Shown: positions 61,772 to 64,000 of the stretch, piece after piece
How the letters are laid out: each line of letters opens with the position of its first letter
Numbering within the stretch: the first letter of the stretch is position 1
Assembly (NCBI GenBank): GCA_963678215.1
Contig: OY782758.1
Span: forward strand, 1,550,001-1,614,000
Length of the DNA stretch: 64,000 bases
Reading direction: 5' to 3'
Origin: Thiobius zoothamnicola
GTDB taxonomy: Bacteria > Pseudomonadota > Gammaproteobacteria > Chromatiales > Chromatiaceae
Notes under the pieces: generated by a model
The model's database searches: none
What the model was told of the DNA's origin: nothing
Seen by the model: the letters and a program-made list of their open reading frames with translations, nothing else
Position numbers and translations under genes: made by a program

Positions 61772-63235
61772 TCACACGCCCGCCCGCGCCAATTTGGCGG
61801 CAAGCTGAGCCTCCTCAATCGCTTTCTGCTCATGTTTCGCATGACGTATTGTCATGTAAATATTGAAACACATCAGCAACAAACCGCTGACGAAGAGCAT
61901 TCCACCAACCATGCGTACGACCAATGGAAGATGCATGAAACTGACTGTTTCGATAAAGGTGTAAGCCAAATTGCCGTATTGGTCGAAGGCGCGCAACATC
62001 AAACCCTGGCCAATACCAGACACCCACATAGCGGAGATGTACAGCACAATACCAATAGTCGCCAACCAAAAATGCACATACACCAACTTGGTGCTATACA
62101 AACGGGTTTCCCACAAACGCGGCATCATGTGATACAGAGAACCAAACGTTATCATTGCCACCCAGCCCAAAGCCCCCGAATGGACATGACCAATCGTCCA
62201 GTCAGTGTAATGCGACAGCGCATTCACGCTCTTGAGCGACATCATTGGCCCTTCAAAAGTGGACATGCCGTAAAAAGACAGCGCAGTGATCATAAACAAC
62301 ATAATCGGGTCAGTACGCAACTTATCCCAGGCACCGGACAAGGTCATAATGCCATTGATCATACCGCCCCACGACGGCATCAACAGCATGATGGAAAAAG
62401 CAGCCGCCAGCGAAGACGCCCAGTCCGGCAATGCGGTCCAATGTAAATGATGGCCGCCAACCCACATGTACATGAAGGATAAAGCCCAGAAATGTATGAT
62501 GGACAGACGATAGGAATAAATGGGGCGGCCTGCCTGTTTAGGCACGAAATAGTACATCATGCCCAAAAAAGCCGCCGTCAGGAAAAAGCCAACCGCATTG
62601 TGCCCATACCACCACTGCACCATGGCATCCTGAACACCAGCGTAAACACTGTAGGAGTCGGGGTGAAACAAGCCGACCGGTACGGATAAATTGCGGAAAA
62701 TATGCAGAATCGCGGTCGCCAGAATAAAAGCCAGATAAAACCAGTTCGCGACATAAATATGCGGCTGGGAGCGACGCAATAAAGTCAACAAAAAAACTAC
62801 AAAATACGCTATCCAGACAATCGCAATCAGAATATCAAGATACCAGGGAAATTCAGCATACTCCTTGCTACTATCAAGAATGCCATTCATATAGCCCAGC
62901 ACGCCAAGAAACAACACAACTTGCCAGCCCCAGAATGTCAACCCCGCCATCCAATTGCTCGCCAATGGCGTTTGACAGGTTCTCTGTACGACATAATAGG
63001 AGGTTGCAAACAACGCATTGCCGCCAAAACCAAAAATCACCAGAGAAGTATGCACCGGACGCAAGCGTCCAAAAGTAATTTGCGCAATATCAAAATTGAG
63101 AAACGGAAAAGCCAGCTCAGCGGCAATATACACGCCGCCCGACATACCGAACACGCCCCAGACTAGCGACATGATGGCGAATTTTTTTACGATCTCGTAA
63201 TTGTACTGCGTATTGGCGACAGCTCCTTGAACCAT
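61772..63235 (-). CDS. ccoN: cbb3 cytochrome c oxidase catalytic subunit I
   Basis: The heme-copper oxygen-reducing, proton-pumping subunit, 487 residues with about twelve helices. Metal-ligand motifs are visible: RPVHTSLVIFGFGGNALFA (heme b His), WYGHNAVGF with the CuB histidine, YSYRLSIIHFW with the Tyr that cross-links in C-type oxidases, VGGHHLHW and TIGHVHSGALGW. The ATG at 63235 has GAGG nine bases upstream. It is the first gene of the operon; expression should respond to oxygen, but no clean FNR box was found upstream. Confidence 0.96.
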   Translation of the reverse strand: MVQGAVANTQYNYEIVKKFAIMSLVWGVFGMSGGVYIAAELAFPFLNFDIAQITFGRLRPVHTSLVIFGFGGNALFATSYYVVQRTCQTPLASNWMAGLTFWGWQVVLFLGVLGYMNGILDSSKEYAEFPWYLDILIAIVWIAYFVVFLLTLLRRSQPHIYVANWFYLAFILATAILHIFRNLSVPVGLFHPDSYSVYAGVQDAMVQWWYGHNAVGFFLTAAFLGMMYYFVPKQAGRPIYSYRLSIIHFWALSFMYMWVGGHHLHWTALPDWASSLAAAFSIMLLMPSWGGMINGIMTLSGAWDKLRTDPIMLFMITALSFYGMSTFEGPMMSLKSVNALSHYTDWTIGHVHSGALGWVAMITFGSLYHMMPRLWETRLYSTKLVYVHFWLATIGIVLYISAMWVSGIGQGLMLRAFDQYGNLAYTFIETVSFMHLPLVVRMVGGMLFVSGLLLMCFNIYMTIRHAKHEQKAIEEAQLAAKLARAGV

Positions 63236-63561
63236 GGCTAAAAACCTCACGCGTTAGATGATGAAATATCAGTTTAATATTAACCGGTCAGATAGCCGCT
63301 AATCAAGATAACATAACTTTGATCAACTTATCCCCTGAAAAAAGCAGCTAAAACCGACTCATTTTAAGAAACATAAACTTATTAGTCAATTCTAATATTG
63401 AGCCTCGAAATACTTGGCAATGCTTTAAAAACATCGCGTTCCCGCACCAACACCTTCGCCACCCCTAATTCCATTATCCTGAAATGAACTCATCAGCATA
63501 GAATGTGCGACCTGGAAAACTCAATCCGTACGCACTGAGAAACAACAAGCGCCCAAATCCG
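63236..63561. promoter_or_regulatory. Divergent promoter region of ccoN and ispG
   Basis: 326 bp with no gene. On the ccoN side two TTGAT half-sites lie in the same direction (around 63301-63327, near TAATCAAG and TTTGATCAAC), but no full TTGAT-N4-ATCAA palindrome is visible. The ispG promoter should be within the right half. Confidence 0.4.
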
Positions 63562-64000
63562 ATGAATCCTCAAATATCCCGTAGAAAATCCATCAGCGTA
63601 TCCATTCAACACCTGATTATTGGCGGCCAAGCCCCCATCGCGGTGCAATCCATGACGAATACGGATACAGCCGACATATCAGCCACTACACGACAAATCG
63701 CTGAACTGGCGCGCGCAGGCTCTGAAATCGTGCGCATAACCGTCAACAATGACGCCGCCGCCGCCGCTGCGCCCGTCATCCGCGAGAAACTGGATGCGCA
63801 AGGCATCAACGTGCCGATAGTGGGTGACTTTCACTACAATGGGCACCAACTGCTAGAAAAATACCCAGAATGCGCTCAAGCACTGGCCAAATACCGCATC
63901 AACCCGGGTAACGTAGGCGGTGGTAAAAAACATGACGCCCGATTTGCCAGCATGATTGAAACCGCCATCCGCTATGACAAGGCGATACGCATTGGCGTCA
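63562..64000 (+). CDS. ispG: 4-hydroxy-3-methylbut-2-en-1-yl diphosphate synthase (3' end cut by window edge)
   Basis: Start of the [4Fe-4S] MEP-pathway enzyme also called GcpE. Translating from ATG 63562 gives a substrate-barrel N-terminus: IIGGQAPIAVQSMTNTDTAD, VRITVNNDAA, VPIVGDFHYNGH, KYRINPGNVGGG and AIRIGV at the window end. 146 codons are visible; the cluster-binding C-terminus lies outside. In many Gammaproteobacteria ispG follows pilF and rodZ, but here it diverges from ccoN. Confidence 0.95.
   Translation, partial: MNPQISRRKSISVSIQHLIIGGQAPIAVQSMTNTDTADISATTRQIAELARAGSEIVRITVNNDAAAAAAPVIREKLDAQGINVPIVGDFHYNGHQLLEKYPECAQALAKYRINPGNVGGGKKHDARFASMIETAIRYDKAIRIGV

Noticed and set aside
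63295..63335. FNR box upstream of ccoN
   Set aside because: Only direct TTGAT half-sites were seen; the spaced palindrome TTGAT-N4-ATCAA is not present.

Overview
The window reads as a gammaproteobacterial chromosome of intermediate GC content. The evidence is the housekeeping set: leuS, the paired arginine genes argF/argD, acs, slt70, an Rnf/Rsx complex, ybaB-recR, a class A PBP1a, hemL, a cbb3 oxidase operon, ispG, and a TIGR04211-type SH3 membrane protein. The cbb3 oxidase, Rnf, TRAP transporters and acetyl-CoA synthetase suggest a respiring, organic-acid-using organism able to live at low oxygen. I cannot place it below class.

Layout. 1-13.7 kb: one long leftward surface-polysaccharide operon (B12-type radical SAM, heptose kinase, fucose-synthase-like reductase, split transketolase, His-type DegT enzyme, GDP-heptose genes, C-methyltransferase, SDR, GT2, GtrII-like membrane protein, manC running off the left edge). 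14-26.9 kb: leuS, SH3 protein, argF-argD, a HEPN/MNT pair, acs, a GIY-YIG gene between inverted palindromic repeats, slt, inositol-phosphatase-like gene. 27-30.3 kb: rnfC-D-G; rnfE lies alone at 50.5 kb. 30.4-37.1 kb: a TRAP dctP-dctQ-dctM operon interrupted between dctQ and dctM by two AT-rich genes, a flavin monooxygenase fused to a questin-oxidase-like domain and a protein resembling plant/fungal pathogen-related protein. 37.5-40 kb: small membrane protein, recR, ybaB, PyrK-like reductase. 40-45.1 kb: an AT-rich island with a STAND-like ATPase, a divergent ATP-grasp ligase and a tyrosine recombinase; both non-recombinase genes start next to one copy of an exact 19-bp inverted repeat. 45.2-51.2 kb: conserved hypothetical, LysR regulator, PBP1a, hemL, rnfE. 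51.4-55.5 kb: a ferritin-like protein with a cysteine-rich tail, then a DUF692 (MNIO) enzyme and a DUF2063 partner, with a strong terminator between substrate-like and enzyme genes. 55.7-58.1 kb: TAXI receptor, a 5'-truncated metal ABC permease and an IS200-type insertion with hairpin ends. 58.1-63.2 kb: ccoNOQP-ccoG. 63.5 kb to the edge: start of ispG.

The candidates most likely to be undescribed are, in my view: (1) the ferritin-like/MNIO/DUF2063 operon, in which a 704-residue protein may carry a post-translationally modified cysteine tail; (2) the island whose two convergent genes are bounded by 19-bp inverted repeats beside a tyrosine recombinase, a possible invertible switch or defence cassette; (3) the two-gene oxidative module inserted in the TRAP operon; and (4) the sugar operon combining a Lys-to-His DegT enzyme, split transketolase, C-methyltransferase and cobalamin radical SAM. 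All assignments are from reading the sequence; no database search was run.
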